Source of the DNA: Desulfurispirillum indicum S5
GTDB taxonomy: Bacteria; Chrysiogenota; Chrysiogenetes; Chrysiogenales; Chrysiogenaceae
Reading direction: 5' to 3'
NCBI RefSeq assembly: GCF_000177635.2
Contig: NC_014836.1
Location: forward strand, 1,562,001 to 1,626,000
DNA: 64,000 nt
In this document: positions 31,510 to 41,612 of the stretch, piece after piece
How positions within the stretch are numbered: the stretch's first letter is position 1
Layout: each line of letters opens with the position of its first letter
The notes under the pieces: generated by a model
Told to the model about the DNA's origin: nothing
Databases searched by the model: none
What the model saw: only the letters and a program-made list of their open reading frames with translations
Position numbers and translations under genes: made by a program

Positions 31510-32768
31510 GTGAGATCCTGGAAAAAATCAAAGAGGTATGGGCCAACCTGGACCCACGGTGGAGAGTTATCGGCATGATTGCCGTTATCGGTATGAGTAT
31601 CGGCACCGTGGATCGCTATGTACTGCGTCCAGTTGACAAACCAGAGCCTGCCCCGGCAACCCAGCAGCGCTTGAGCCCCGGAGTGACCAAGCAAACAGAA
31701 TTGCCGTTTAATCGGCAGTTTGACGACGATATGTTCGCAGACGTGCGCCGCGACCAGCAGGCCTTCCAGCGCCAGATGCAGGAAAAAATTGAAGCCCAGG
31801 AGCAGGAACTGCAGGCCTTGCGCGAGCAGGCGCGAATTATTGAGCAGCTGCAGCCTTACCTTCAGCACGACGGCAGCGCCTACCCTCCACCGGGCATTTC
31901 CCCGGCCCCGTCCCCTTCAGTTCCTGAGCCAGAAGCAAGGCCGCGACCTGGTACCCGCGAAGTCCAGCAGCAACAGTATCAGCCTGCCGCACCTGAGCCG
32001 GTGCGCACCGTGCGCTGGAGTGGTGGTGTCCGGGTAGCTGAGAACAGCTTCACGCCAGAGGTTATCACCGAAGAAAAAGTGCGGCGCACGGTGTACATGC
32101 CCAGTGGCTCCTTTGCCCGCGCCACCTTACTCAATGGCACCAGCGCAAAGACCAGCCTGGCTGGCCAAAGCAATCCTCATATCGTCAAACTGCGAATTGA
32201 CGACCTGACCGTACTACCAAATGACCTCAAGAGAAATTTGGATGGATGTTTTATTCAGGCCAGTGCCCACGGCGACCTGGCTGATGAGCGAGTGCATCTG
32301 GAGCTGGCGACTCTGTCTTGTTTGACCCATGACGGCAGAGGTGTGATTGACCAGAACGTCAAAGGGTATGTCACCGCTGCAGACGGTCAAAAAGGGCTGC
32401 CTGGTGAGGTATTCGCTGCATTTCCCGGCAGCCTATGGCGCGGAGCACTGGTATCCGCTATCGGTGGCCTTGGTGAGTTTGCCTCAGAGTATCGCAGCAA
32501 CTCTACCACTACGGTTACCGGTGCTGGATTGGTGTCTGAGCAAGGCAATATGAGTTTTGAGGACTACGTGATCGGTGGCCTTGGCACCGGAGTGCGCCAA
32601 TACACCGAGGATCTCGCTGAATTCTACTCAAGCCTGATCAGGCAGCAAGGCCCATCTATTCAAATCCTGCCCGGTGCCAGAGTGACCGTTCATTTCTCCA
32701 CCGGCACAGAACTCAAAATCCGGGAAATTTGCAATGAGGAGTTAGAACAATGCGACGACCTCTCCTAA
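31506..32768 (+). CDS. traB: TraB, VirB10-like core channel protein
   Basis: 420 residues; short cytosolic N-terminus, one membrane helix (WRVIGMIAVIGMSIGTV), coiled coil (MQEKIEAQEQELQALREQAR), Pro-rich linker (PPPGISPAPSPSVPEPEARP) and a VirB10 beta-barrel domain with MPSGSFARATLLNGTSA and FPGSLWRGALVSA. ATG overlaps traK by 4 nt. Confidence 0.9.
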   Translation: MSEILEKIKEVWANLDPRWRVIGMIAVIGMSIGTVDRYVLRPVDKPEPAPATQQRLSPGVTKQTELPFNRQFDDDMFADVRRDQQAFQRQMQEKIEAQEQELQALREQARIIEQLQPYLQHDGSAYPPPGISPAPSPSVPEPEARPRPGTREVQQQQYQPAAPEPVRTVRWSGGVRVAENSFTPEVITEEKVRRTVYMPSGSFARATLLNGTSAKTSLAGQSNPHIVKLRIDDLTVLPNDLKRNLDGCFIQASAHGDLADERVHLELATLSCLTHDGRGVIDQNVKGYVTAADGQKGLPGEVFAAFPGSLWRGALVSAIGGLGEFASEYRSNSTTTVTGAGLVSEQGNMSFEDYVIGGLGTGVRQYTEDLAEFYSSLIRQQGPSIQILPGARVTVHFSTGTELKIREICNEELEQCDDLS

Positions 32769-32932
32769 TACTCAGTGCTGCTTTCATTGCAGCATCTATG
32801 GCCCTTAGCGGCTGCGCCAAGATGGTGAGTCCATACCCCACTGAACCACGCTGCCGAGCCGATGTTGAAGGCAACTGCCTCGATGCCCACAACGCCTGGG
32901 AAGTTTCCCGCGAACGTTCACGGACGCGGTGA
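32750..32932 (+). CDS. traV: TraV-like short lipoprotein
   Basis: 60 residues, lipobox ALSGC (Cys at 21) and CAKMVSPYPTEPRCRADVEGNC, whose Cys spacing recalls the start of TraV. Much shorter than F TraV (171 aa), so the C-terminal part is missing or encoded elsewhere, perhaps by the next lipoprotein gene. Assigned by position after traB. Confidence 0.6.
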   Translation: MRRPLLILSAAFIAASMALSGCAKMVSPYPTEPRCRADVEGNCLDAHNAWEVSRERSRTR

Positions 32933-32935
32933 ACC

Positions 32936-33085
32936 ATGATTCAAAAATTCATCCGCCTGCTGCGGTTTCACCCCAACAAAAAGACTGCGCCGGAAACAGC
33001 TACGCGGTATCTGCGGCGCTTCACCATCGCTGAAACCAAAGCCCGTCTGCAGTGGCTGCAGAACAGGGCCAATAAAGGAGTATGA
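32936..33085 (+). CDS. Small basic protein, 49 aa
   Basis: ATG at 32936, four nt after the traV-like stop, weak upstream site. Helical, Arg-rich (TATRYLRRFTIAETKARLQWL). Its stop overlaps the next gene's ATGs. Possibly a real translational relay gene; not recognised. Confidence 0.45.
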   Translation: MIQKFIRLLRFHPNKKTAPETATRYLRRFTIAETKARLQWLQNRANKGV

Positions 33086-33087
33086 GC

Positions 33088-33432
33088 ATGAGATACACAC
33101 TGATCGCCATCCTGCTGTCCACACTGACGATAATCAGCGCCTGTGGCAAGAAAGCGCCAGAGCCCATTGTTATAGAAGAAACTGCACCAGCGGCAACTCA
33201 AACGAGTGAAGACCTCTACAAGGAGGAGCTGTTTACAACCTACCGTAGCCTGCTTGCTGAGCCGAGCACCCCGATGGTGGTGCCACCCCGCACCATGCGA
33301 GGGTATGTGGTGCCTCATGAGCGCATAGCCCGCAATGGCAGCTCGACGCTTATTGATGAGCACTACCGCTACTGGCAGACCGGCCAGGCTCAGTGGATAC
33401 TTGAGGGCCTGCAGCGCAGGGGCAGGGAGTAA
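33088..33432 (+). CDS. Lipoprotein of the tra operon
   Basis: 114 residues from the ATG at 33088 with AAAGGAG 8 nt upstream (ATG 33082 is too close). Lipobox IISAC then GKKAPEP. Acidic linker then a helical C-terminus. Between the TraV-like gene and traC; may complete the missing TraV function. Not recognised. Confidence 0.6.
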   Translation: MRYTLIAILLSTLTIISACGKKAPEPIVIEETAPAATQTSEDLYKEELFTTYRSLLAEPSTPMVVPPRTMRGYVVPHERIARNGSSTLIDEHYRYWQTGQAQWILEGLQRRGRE

Positions 33433-33435
33433 GCC

Positions 33436-35988
33436 ATGGTAGCCCGCAAACTCCTTGACCGCTTTGATAAGTTGCTCGGCACTACCTATGGTGGTGGTGT
33501 CACCTACGGAGATATCCAGGACATGGTCTCACGCCACCCGTTTGGCCCATTCCTGCCCTACATCTCCCACGACAGCGCTACCCATACCTGGTACAACAGC
33601 GACGACAGCGTGGGCTTCCTCTTTGAGTGCAGCCCACTCTATTTTGCTGGTGATGATAGCTATACCCAGATGGAGGCTCTTTTCAAAAAAGAGCTGCCAA
33701 ACAACACCGTCATACAGTTTATTTTGGCAGCTGATGACTATATCGATCCCATGCTTGATCGCTACCTGGCCACCACCAGCGTAGAGAATCCGGTTCTGCA
33801 GAACATTGCCAAGATGCAGGCCGATTATCTGCGTCAGTCAAAGCGTGGCCTGCCAAGTGTCAGCTCCCTGCCAGTGCGCCACTTCAGAAGCCCGGTGAGC
33901 ATTAAGTTCCCAGAGAAAAAAGTCTCTGCCCTCAAGCTTCGCCAGCTCTACAAAGAGACCAGGGAGATTCTTGCTGGCGCTGGCATGAACCCTCAGCCCA
34001 TGGGGCCTCAGAAACTCCTGCACTGGCTTCGCCGGGTATTTAACTCCAACAAGGATATCCATAGCCCCGCCCTTGGCAGCTACAACGACGCCATTCCTAT
34101 GAACAAGCAAATCGTGCTTGCTGAGAGTGAAATCGACGTTGAAGGCCGGTACATCAAGATTGGAAGCAAGAATCACGACGGGCAATTTGAGGGCAGCTAC
34201 TTCCGGGGAATCTCGATTAAAAGCCCTGCCCCAAGCATTGACTCACTGGAAATGCATGGGGTTGTGGGGGCAATCACGGGCGGCGGCTACTTTGCCGACA
34301 CCCAGCAGATCCCCTGTAACTTTATCCTCAGCGTCAATATTTTCTTCCACAAAAACATCAATGCTGCCCTTGGCCGCAAGGCCACTATGACCGTGCGCCA
34401 GCAGGCCACAGAGCAGGACGCAAAAACCCTCAGCAAGCGCCAGAACGAGTTCACCACTATCAAGGACGACCTGGCCCACAACCGAACTTACGTGCGCATT
34501 ATGCCCACTATGTGGATATATGACCGGGACCTGGAAAAGGTGGATAATGCCGTATCCACCGCCAAAAACCTGTGGGAGGCCAGCGGCTTCTTAATGCAGG
34601 AAGAGTCGCATATCCAGACTCCCACCTTCCTGGCCACCCTGCCCTTTGGCCTGATTCCCGATGAGTCCATCATCAAAAATATGGTGCGCGACTTCCAGTG
34701 CAACACGCAGCAAGCGCTGCCCCTGCTCCCGGTGCAGGCGGACTTTGCGGCGTTCTCCAAGAATCCGGTCATTCCCTTTATTGGCCGCAAAGGACAGCTG
34801 CAGGGAATTGATATCTTCGATCCACGGGCAAAATCCTACAACGGTCTGGTGGCCGCCGACACCGGCACCGGTAAATCGGTACTCATGAACTACATCATCA
34901 TGAACTACCTGCGCACCGGGGCCAAGGTAACTGGAATTGATATCGGGGATAGCTACCGCAACACCTGCAATATGGTTGGCGGCCAATACATCGATTTTGA
35001 AAAGCAGATCTCCATGAACCCCTTTGGTTTCGTCAGCGTTGGCGGCGATGCCGAGGACCAGAACGAGAACCTGCAGGTTGTGGTGCCACTAATCGCACAG
35101 ATGGCATTCGCCCACGACAGCGTGATCGATAATGAATACTGGAGCCTCCTTGACATGGCTGTGAAGTGGTCATGGGAAACTTATGGCCCTGACGCTGATG
35201 TGAACAGTGTCTGGCAATACTGCAAAGAGTTCAAACAACGATACAGTGGCGAACTGCAGCACGCGGACAAGATCATGGCCGAGAAAGCGGAGCTACTGAG
35301 TATCTTCCTGGAAAAATGGACCACGACAAAAAATGGTGTCTACGGCGGCTGGGTCAATGGGCGCAGCGAGCTCAACATCAAAAACAACAATTTCACCATC
35401 TTCGAGCTTCAGCGAATCAAGGGTATTCCTGATCTTTTCAGCGTCATGAGCCTGATTCTCATTAACGCCATCACGATGGATCTTTACCTCTCCGACCGTT
35501 CCCGCAAGAAAATTGTCCTGCTCGAAGAAGCAGGTCAATTCCTGCGGGAATCCCCGCTCCTGCTGCAGGTCGTCAACGAAATGTACCGGCGCATACGCAA
35601 GTATGGCGGCGGGTCATTCGTGGTAACCCAATCGCTGCTTGACACCCTCAGCTGGGGCGACACCGGGCGAACCATTATGGACAACGCCCGCTGGAAGTTC
35701 CTGCTTGAGTCAGACTCCTTCCCCAAAGCCAAGGACGAAAAACTCCTCGATGTCAGCGACTTCGTGCTGGAGCTCATGAAGTCCACCAAATCAAGAAAGC
35801 CTGACTATAGCGAGATCTTCGCCATGACCCCTATCGGCATGGGCCACATGCGCCTGAGCCTGCCACGGTGGGTTTTCTACGCAGTCTCCACCGATGGCCC
35901 GGTGGTCTCCCAGATCGAAAAACTCAGAAAGGAGGGACTATCCTATGACCAGGCTATTAGCTGGATGGTTGATAATTTTGAGTTTTAG
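33436..35988 (+). CDS. traC: TraC, VirB4-like assembly ATPase
   Basis: 850 residues. Walker A ADTGTGKSVLM at about 474, Walker B KIVLLEEAGQFL at about 690, with N-terminal TraC domain (GFLFECSPLYFAGDDSYTQM). Powers pilus assembly at the inner face of the membrane. Length agrees with F TraC (876). Confidence 0.9.
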   Translation: MVARKLLDRFDKLLGTTYGGGVTYGDIQDMVSRHPFGPFLPYISHDSATHTWYNSDDSVGFLFECSPLYFAGDDSYTQMEALFKKELPNNTVIQFILAADDYIDPMLDRYLATTSVENPVLQNIAKMQADYLRQSKRGLPSVSSLPVRHFRSPVSIKFPEKKVSALKLRQLYKETREILAGAGMNPQPMGPQKLLHWLRRVFNSNKDIHSPALGSYNDAIPMNKQIVLAESEIDVEGRYIKIGSKNHDGQFEGSYFRGISIKSPAPSIDSLEMHGVVGAITGGGYFADTQQIPCNFILSVNIFFHKNINAALGRKATMTVRQQATEQDAKTLSKRQNEFTTIKDDLAHNRTYVRIMPTMWIYDRDLEKVDNAVSTAKNLWEASGFLMQEESHIQTPTFLATLPFGLIPDESIIKNMVRDFQCNTQQALPLLPVQADFAAFSKNPVIPFIGRKGQLQGIDIFDPRAKSYNGLVAADTGTGKSVLMNYIIMNYLRTGAKVTGIDIGDSYRNTCNMVGGQYIDFEKQISMNPFGFVSVGGDAEDQNENLQVVVPLIAQMAFAHDSVIDNEYWSLLDMAVKWSWETYGPDADVNSVWQYCKEFKQRYSGELQHADKIMAEKAELLSIFLEKWTTTKNGVYGGWVNGRSELNIKNNNFTIFELQRIKGIPDLFSVMSLILINAITMDLYLSDRSRKKIVLLEEAGQFLRESPLLLQVVNEMYRRIRKYGGGSFVVTQSLLDTLSWGDTGRTIMDNARWKFLLESDSFPKAKDEKLLDVSDFVLELMKSTKSRKPDYSEIFAMTPIGMGHMRLSLPRWVFYAVSTDGPVVSQIEKLRKEGLSYDQAISWMVDNFEF

Positions 35989-38257
35989 TGCTGTGGCCCT
36001 GGCCAGCCCCAAGGAACAACTCCGGGAAATGTTCAGTAATAGCCCTCAATCTGATGGCGCACTCAGCGAGCAGCTTCGGGCGATCTATACTGATGACATG
36101 AGCCCTGAAGAAGCTATAGCGATTGGCCGCAGCCAGGAGAACACCCGGTTCAACAAGTCGCGGATGGACCGAAACTTCTTCCGGCCTCTCACCGGTGGTG
36201 GTGAAATGTGGACCCTTGATGGCCAGACCGCATTCGATGTCAGTGGTGTTGCTTGCCCCGGTGCCAATGACTATCTGCAAGTCACCGTGGTGCCCTCGCA
36301 AACCAGCGGTGACATTGCTCAGTTGATGATCCGGCAGGACACTAACTTTGACGGCATCCAGAACTACTTCTGGCAAGCACCCCACCCTATCAGCGGTGTA
36401 TGTGCCAATGGTTATATCAGCTGTAATCCCGGTACATGGCAAAACTGCACACCCTATCAATGGCTCATCACCAATGATAACCGGGTATCAAGTACTGAGG
36501 CCCCATCAGACGACATGTTTGGCTGCTTCTGTGTCAACAACAGCTGTGGCGTGAACCTGGCGTGGATAAACCTCAACAATATCCTGACAACTCTTGGCAC
36601 TGGTATCAGCAGTGCCCTGCAGGAGTATAACGCTCACCTGGTTATTACCGGCGCTCATTTCCAAAACTCGAACGAAATTGTCTACCAGGCGCAGGACAGT
36701 GCCAACTGTTCTGATGTGCAGGGTGGCTCTGGCGTGCAGTATTTTGATAAGCGTGATGATAGTGCCCTGGTAGCAGCGAGTTCAGAGGCATATATCAACC
36801 CGGAAAGCGATACTATTGTGGGAAAGATTGTGAGTGAGTCTCGCGAGAACCTTGAATATGCCATCTGTCCTATTCGCCGCAACCTTACTGTTCAAGCACA
36901 GCAAAACACCTGGCACAACAACCGCCACTGCCCCGAAGCCGACATTGAGAGCTGGGCTGCCGATGCCCTGGCCTATGAATGCAATGTCCAGCGATCACGA
37001 AATGCCGATATCGACCACACCAGAACACTATTCTACAGTAGCAGGCATGACGTGATGGCAGGTTTTCAGGTGCGGGTCAATCCAGATACAGAGGACCTGG
37101 AGATGCGTTGGCAGCACCTTAATTCATCAGGCACCTCTGAACATGGCTCAAGTCCCTGGTGCAACCTGGCTCCATCCGCTCCTTACCAGCAATGTCGCCT
37201 GGACACTGGCCACAGTGGCAGCAGCACCGGTAGTACCCATCGTCTACGCCTTGGCTTTGATGTTGAGGAAGGGAAGATTCGTGTTCGTACCCGCTCAACC
37301 ACCCACTGGCTACGCGACTCTACCCACCTTCACGCTGGGGCCGTCTATTCACCCGGTGGAAACGAACGGACTGGTAACTGGGTCAGCTTTGTTGAGGGCA
37401 GTGGAGGGAAGTCAGTAATATACCTCTCGCAAGTATATGACAACTGTTCCGAAGGCTGGTATGACGGCTGTTATATGGAACGCACAGTAGAATATTATAT
37501 TGAGGTCTCCGATGACCTCTCCCGTATCCGCATTGGCGGAGACGGCCTTCAGACTTCCCCATGGCTCGATATCACTGCAGGCTGCAGTGTAGAGTGTCAA
37601 AAGGATGTGTTTTCCGAGTCCATCTCTGATGGGTGTGAGCCTTTCCGTGATAACCCGTCCTGTGTACAGGTGGGTGAAACAGTTGATGGAGTGCGCACCA
37701 TCAACAACTCGCACCATACTGGTCTTTCACCAATCCCCTCCACAGTTACCTTCAACGGTGTGTTTGGTACCTACGCCTATACACGGCCATTCTGGGAAAT
37801 AACCCAAGAATACGCCTGTGAAACTGACGCAGAAGGGTTTGACTTTAATGACTCCCTGGAGCGCTACGCAATCGTCAGTGATTCGGTTGACCTGCAGGGC
37901 GGCAGGGCAACATTTACAGATCGTCGCAGCACTACCAGCGGATTTGTGACGGATAATTATTCGATTCGCATGCATGATTTTGGTCCATTAGACCCGGAGC
38001 TGGTCTGTAAAACGCGCAAATGGGTTGAAGATCCCAAGGCTACGGCCCAGGTCAATGAAACCGAGGTGCGCGGTGATATTGGCGTTTGGAAATTCAACTA
38101 CTACGTCTGCATTGATGGGTTATGCCCTGCCGGTGAGGGTGAAGAAATCGTACAGGAGTGCATCGAGGCAGATGACTTTGCAGAAGCTGCTATGGCCATG
38201 GAGACCCTTGACTCCTTGCGTAAGGACATTATGTGCAGCTCAGGAGTACGACAATGA
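35945..38257 (+). CDS. Large Cys-rich secreted protein, TraN-like 1
   Basis: 770 residues from the ATG at 35945 (AGGAGGG upstream). Signal peptide MTRLLAGWLIILSFSAVALA. FGCFCVNNSCGVNLAW and many paired Cys (CSVECQKDVF, CYMERTVEYY) resemble the TraN mating-pair stabilisation family, which sits in the outer membrane and contacts the recipient. The central 37.0-37.6 kb part (SSSTGSTHRLRLGFDVEEG) may be a beta-sandwich insert. Exact TraN identity uncertain. Confidence 0.65.
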   Translation: MTRLLAGWLIILSFSAVALASPKEQLREMFSNSPQSDGALSEQLRAIYTDDMSPEEAIAIGRSQENTRFNKSRMDRNFFRPLTGGGEMWTLDGQTAFDVSGVACPGANDYLQVTVVPSQTSGDIAQLMIRQDTNFDGIQNYFWQAPHPISGVCANGYISCNPGTWQNCTPYQWLITNDNRVSSTEAPSDDMFGCFCVNNSCGVNLAWINLNNILTTLGTGISSALQEYNAHLVITGAHFQNSNEIVYQAQDSANCSDVQGGSGVQYFDKRDDSALVAASSEAYINPESDTIVGKIVSESRENLEYAICPIRRNLTVQAQQNTWHNNRHCPEADIESWAADALAYECNVQRSRNADIDHTRTLFYSSRHDVMAGFQVRVNPDTEDLEMRWQHLNSSGTSEHGSSPWCNLAPSAPYQQCRLDTGHSGSSTGSTHRLRLGFDVEEGKIRVRTRSTTHWLRDSTHLHAGAVYSPGGNERTGNWVSFVEGSGGKSVIYLSQVYDNCSEGWYDGCYMERTVEYYIEVSDDLSRIRIGGDGLQTSPWLDITAGCSVECQKDVFSESISDGCEPFRDNPSCVQVGETVDGVRTINNSHHTGLSPIPSTVTFNGVFGTYAYTRPFWEITQEYACETDAEGFDFNDSLERYAIVSDSVDLQGGRATFTDRRSTTSGFVTDNYSIRMHDFGPLDPELVCKTRKWVEDPKATAQVNETEVRGDIGVWKFNYYVCIDGLCPAGEGEEIVQECIEADDFAEAAMAMETLDSLRKDIMCSSGVRQ

Positions 38258-40911
38258 AAAAATTAATAACCCTTCTTCTGGTACTTATCCCGCTTGTAGC
38301 TATAGCTGACATGAGTCCTGTATGTCCTGATGAATACACGTATAACCCTTTTGACGGTACGTGCGAGCAGATTATCAGCACATGTGCGCCTGCATGCTCC
38401 GTATCTGAAGATGAAAACTGTTCCCCACAGCAGGCTTGCGAGCCATGCCCAGGGCATCAGTGGCATACTGGTCACAATCAGTGCGCGCAGCGCACTACAG
38501 CACCACTAAGCAACTTTGAGCCCGGCGACGTGTTTGACGGGGTGGTCAATCTCGGTGATAACATCTGCATGCCGTGGGGCCAGTTTCTGCAGGATGATGA
38601 AGATGACATCTGGGCACCAACAGACAATATGCGCCACTGCCGAGACAATGTCTGTCCAGAGGACATTGACCAGTGCTTTCGGACCACCCAGTTTCCCCAT
38701 CATTGCACCGGGTATTCCGGTCAATTCCAGTATATGGAAACCGACCATGTGTGCGACTGGACCCGTAATATCCAGGAGTGCACTAATGGATTTACTTTTA
38801 ATCACTCCACGAGGCAGTGCGAGCAATACCTGACTCAAAACAGGTCCTGCCCACAGGGGCAATACACCGTTAATCCTGAAACAGAGCTGTGTGAAGAGTT
38901 CTTAACCGCACCCTACACATGCTCTGTTGGTAGCTATAATTCCACCACGGGACGCTGCGAAAGACTTCTCACCGCTGCTTATACCTGCAGCCCTGGAAGC
39001 ACGTATAATTCCAGCACAAAAAGGTGCGAATCCACCAACACGGTTGCCTCTACCTGCCCTGCCGGAAGCACCTGTCCTCCCACGCCGCGCACGTGCCCTT
39101 CTGGCTACACCCTCTCCGGTACAAGCTGTGTGCGAACAACCAGCTCAGCCCCATCCTGCCCATCTGGTTATTCGTTCGTAGGAGCAAATAACCGATGTGA
39201 GCGCTTTGATAACCCGGCACCCACCTGCCCGTCAACGTACAACTTTGTACATGCAAACCATCGCTGTGAGCGATTCCGGCAGGCAGAGCCCTGCGGAAGT
39301 GGTTACTTCAACGCGCCCCATAAAGCCAGGGTAATGCGAGTCTATCGAGCGCTATTCAGTCGTGACCCGGAAGCATCAGGGCTGAATTACTGGTTCGAAG
39401 TCTCTCGTAACACACCCAGTGACGCTGAATTGGTAAGCGCCATGCTGGCATCAGCATCCACCCAGGACCGCAATCGCTTCCATGAGAAAGCAGCCAATCA
39501 CCCCACATACACCACATGGAGTGCCCAACAAACTAATGCCATGGCCCTCGCCATGTACCACAGCATCCCTGCTGCCGGTCAGTGTCAGCGCGTTATTACC
39601 CAGAATCAGTGCGCATCTGGATACACCCATATTGCCTCAGATCATCTTTGCCAGGATCAGTATGAGCTACATGGCAATACCTGCCGTCGCATCCTGCAGA
39701 TGGAAGGTATTTGCCCGGAAGGTACCCGGCGCAACCTTACTACGAGGCTCTGCGAAACCATCACCACCACTACTCCGGCCTGTGCTACTCCTGGTGAATG
39801 TGACGAGACAGACAACTATCTTCCCACCACTTGCCCGAACCACTTCTGGTGTGCCGAGTTTGAAGAGCAACCCTGCCCATCCTCTCACCCGGCGTTTAAC
39901 CAAGTCACCCTGCAGTGCGAGCGTGTGGTGCAGACCCAACCTCCAACTTGCAGTGCAGGCTACAGCTGGAATAGCTCATCACTGATGTGCGAACGCACCT
40001 TGACCCACACGCCATACACAAGCCCTGGCCAAAACCCTTCCGAGCGCTGCGTGCTGCGTATAGAGCAGGAGCCCACCTGCCCACCCGATCACCCCTACCG
40101 AATAGACGATAAATGTTACTCACGCTGGAAATGCCCATTTGATCCAGGTAACCCCAGTAAGCCGTGCAGAGATATTTGGAACCAGGGCAACCCGGTATGC
40201 TCAGAGCATGATTGCCTTATTGTCTCTGAAACGGAGGAAGAGTACGAGGACGATGAATACATTGATGACGGGCAAACTGATGAGTATGGCCAATGCCTTG
40301 ACCAGATGTTTTTCTTCTCCGGTGAGAACGTGCGTTGTTATCGCCGCGGTATCCGGCGACTCCTCACGAGCTGCTGCACCACACGTAATCCCGACGGGAT
40401 GACCCACGCAATTTCAGGTTGTAATGACAGAGAATACAGAGCCTTCCACCGCCCCACCAATCAAGAACCTGTCACTATGATAGGCCGCACTGTTTACCCG
40501 TCACAGCGCAAGCCAGGTGCAGTCTACCTTGGCAAGCGCTGCGCCGTGCGCTGGAGCGGAATTGGCTGCGTTCAGTCACAGGAAGTCTACTGCGTATTTA
40601 GCTCGCTGCTGGCCAGACTGATCCATGAACAGGGCCGTTTACAACTGCCTGCCAGGTTTGACCCTGATCGGCCATTTGGGACTACCCGCGCACCCAACTG
40701 CCGAGGTTTCACCCCTGAAGAGTTCACCATGATTGATATCTCCAATATCGACCTCAGCGAGTTTTATGACTGGCTACTGAGTACTGTACCCGCTGAAGTG
40801 GATGATATCGGCAATATCCTTATTCCTGAAACCCCACCACCAACCTTTCATGCTCCAGAAGCGTCAGATGTCCTTGAGCGTGGATTTGAGAGTCTGGGAG
40901 TAGAACAATGA
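38254..40911 (+). CDS. Cys-repeat secreted protein with DUF4214, TraN-like 2
   Basis: 885 residues, signal peptide MKKLITLLLVLIPLVAIA. From about 185 to 350 there are roughly eight 17-22-residue repeats of the type CP-x-G-x-Y-N-x(2)-T-x-R-C-E. A DUF4214-like helical domain (VMRVYRALFSRDPEASGLNYW..., about 360-440) interrupts them, then more repeats. The C-terminal third has SSCCTTRNPDG-like TraN segments and an acidic tail. Starts by ATGA overlap. Surface adhesion or recipient recognition is likely; the DUF4214 insert is unusual for TraN. Confidence 0.65.
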   Translation: MKKLITLLLVLIPLVAIADMSPVCPDEYTYNPFDGTCEQIISTCAPACSVSEDENCSPQQACEPCPGHQWHTGHNQCAQRTTAPLSNFEPGDVFDGVVNLGDNICMPWGQFLQDDEDDIWAPTDNMRHCRDNVCPEDIDQCFRTTQFPHHCTGYSGQFQYMETDHVCDWTRNIQECTNGFTFNHSTRQCEQYLTQNRSCPQGQYTVNPETELCEEFLTAPYTCSVGSYNSTTGRCERLLTAAYTCSPGSTYNSSTKRCESTNTVASTCPAGSTCPPTPRTCPSGYTLSGTSCVRTTSSAPSCPSGYSFVGANNRCERFDNPAPTCPSTYNFVHANHRCERFRQAEPCGSGYFNAPHKARVMRVYRALFSRDPEASGLNYWFEVSRNTPSDAELVSAMLASASTQDRNRFHEKAANHPTYTTWSAQQTNAMALAMYHSIPAAGQCQRVITQNQCASGYTHIASDHLCQDQYELHGNTCRRILQMEGICPEGTRRNLTTRLCETITTTTPACATPGECDETDNYLPTTCPNHFWCAEFEEQPCPSSHPAFNQVTLQCERVVQTQPPTCSAGYSWNSSSLMCERTLTHTPYTSPGQNPSERCVLRIEQEPTCPPDHPYRIDDKCYSRWKCPFDPGNPSKPCRDIWNQGNPVCSEHDCLIVSETEEEYEDDEYIDDGQTDEYGQCLDQMFFFSGENVRCYRRGIRRLLTSCCTTRNPDGMTHAISGCNDREYRAFHRPTNQEPVTMIGRTVYPSQRKPGAVYLGKRCAVRWSGIGCVQSQEVYCVFSSLLARLIHEQGRLQLPARFDPDRPFGTTRAPNCRGFTPEEFTMIDISNIDLSEFYDWLLSTVPAEVDDIGNILIPETPPPTFHAPEASDVLERGFESLGVEQ

Positions 40912-41612
40912 AGAATATTCTTATCCTTGTATTGACTGCCGTACTCCTGAGCATTTCCCCGGTCAGCGCCGGGGAGAGCCAGGCCGAAAACATTGAAGCT
41001 GTGGCCGAGCGAATCAACAACCTCTATTTCTCAGACGAGTGGCAAAGTTATCTGCAAAACGAACAAGATCGGCTTAAAATCGAAGTTTTCGGTGAAATCA
41101 TCGAGGATTATATTCCCCAGGAATTCCCGGGCAGCCGGCCAGATACTCCACTGTCCGCCGGGGATGACGAACCCTTCTCTCCAGCACCCGGGGAAACCGT
41201 CCTTCCCGATGGGGCCCGAGTGCTGGTGTTTATCTCAAGCTCCATGCCCGATCACCTGCTGCGCACATACCTGGAACAAGCCGACGGCCAGCCGCAGATA
41301 CAGTTTGTCATGCGTGGATTCATCGACGGTATCACCAAGATCATGCCCACGGTGGAGTTCATTGCCAGGCTGCAACTGAAGGACCAAAACTGCGAGCCAT
41401 TCAAAGAAGAGTGCGCGATGCACACCAATGATGTCAGCGTAGATCCTGAGCTCTTCAGTCAATTCGATATCACCCAGGTGCCAGCCATGGTCTACTTGCC
41501 CCACGTGGGTACTCACCAAGGGCTATTGTCTGAACTGCCCCACGCAGTGCTCCATGGTGACCCTCCACTCTCATGGTTCATCGCCCGTGCCCAGGAGTAC
41601 GATTATGAGTAA
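40908..41612 (+). CDS. trbC: TrbC, pilus assembly thioredoxin-fold protein
   Basis: 234 residues with signal peptide. C-domain: VLVFISSSMPDHLLRTYLEQ, QFVMRGFIDGITKI, VDPELFSQFDITQVPAMVY: the TrbC signature (F-I-S-x-S-M-P, cis-Pro V-P). Periplasmic, required for pilus assembly. Ends inside the start of the diguanylate cyclase. Confidence 0.9.
   Translation: MKNILILVLTAVLLSISPVSAGESQAENIEAVAERINNLYFSDEWQSYLQNEQDRLKIEVFGEIIEDYIPQEFPGSRPDTPLSAGDDEPFSPAPGETVLPDGARVLVFISSSMPDHLLRTYLEQADGQPQIQFVMRGFIDGITKIMPTVEFIARLQLKDQNCEPFKEECAMHTNDVSVDPELFSQFDITQVPAMVYLPHVGTHQGLLSELPHAVLHGDPPLSWFIARAQEYDYE

Noticed and set aside
38850-39290. Repeated DNA that could suggest CRISPR
   Set aside because: Repeats are in-frame Cys motifs of the 38254 protein with no spacer pattern.
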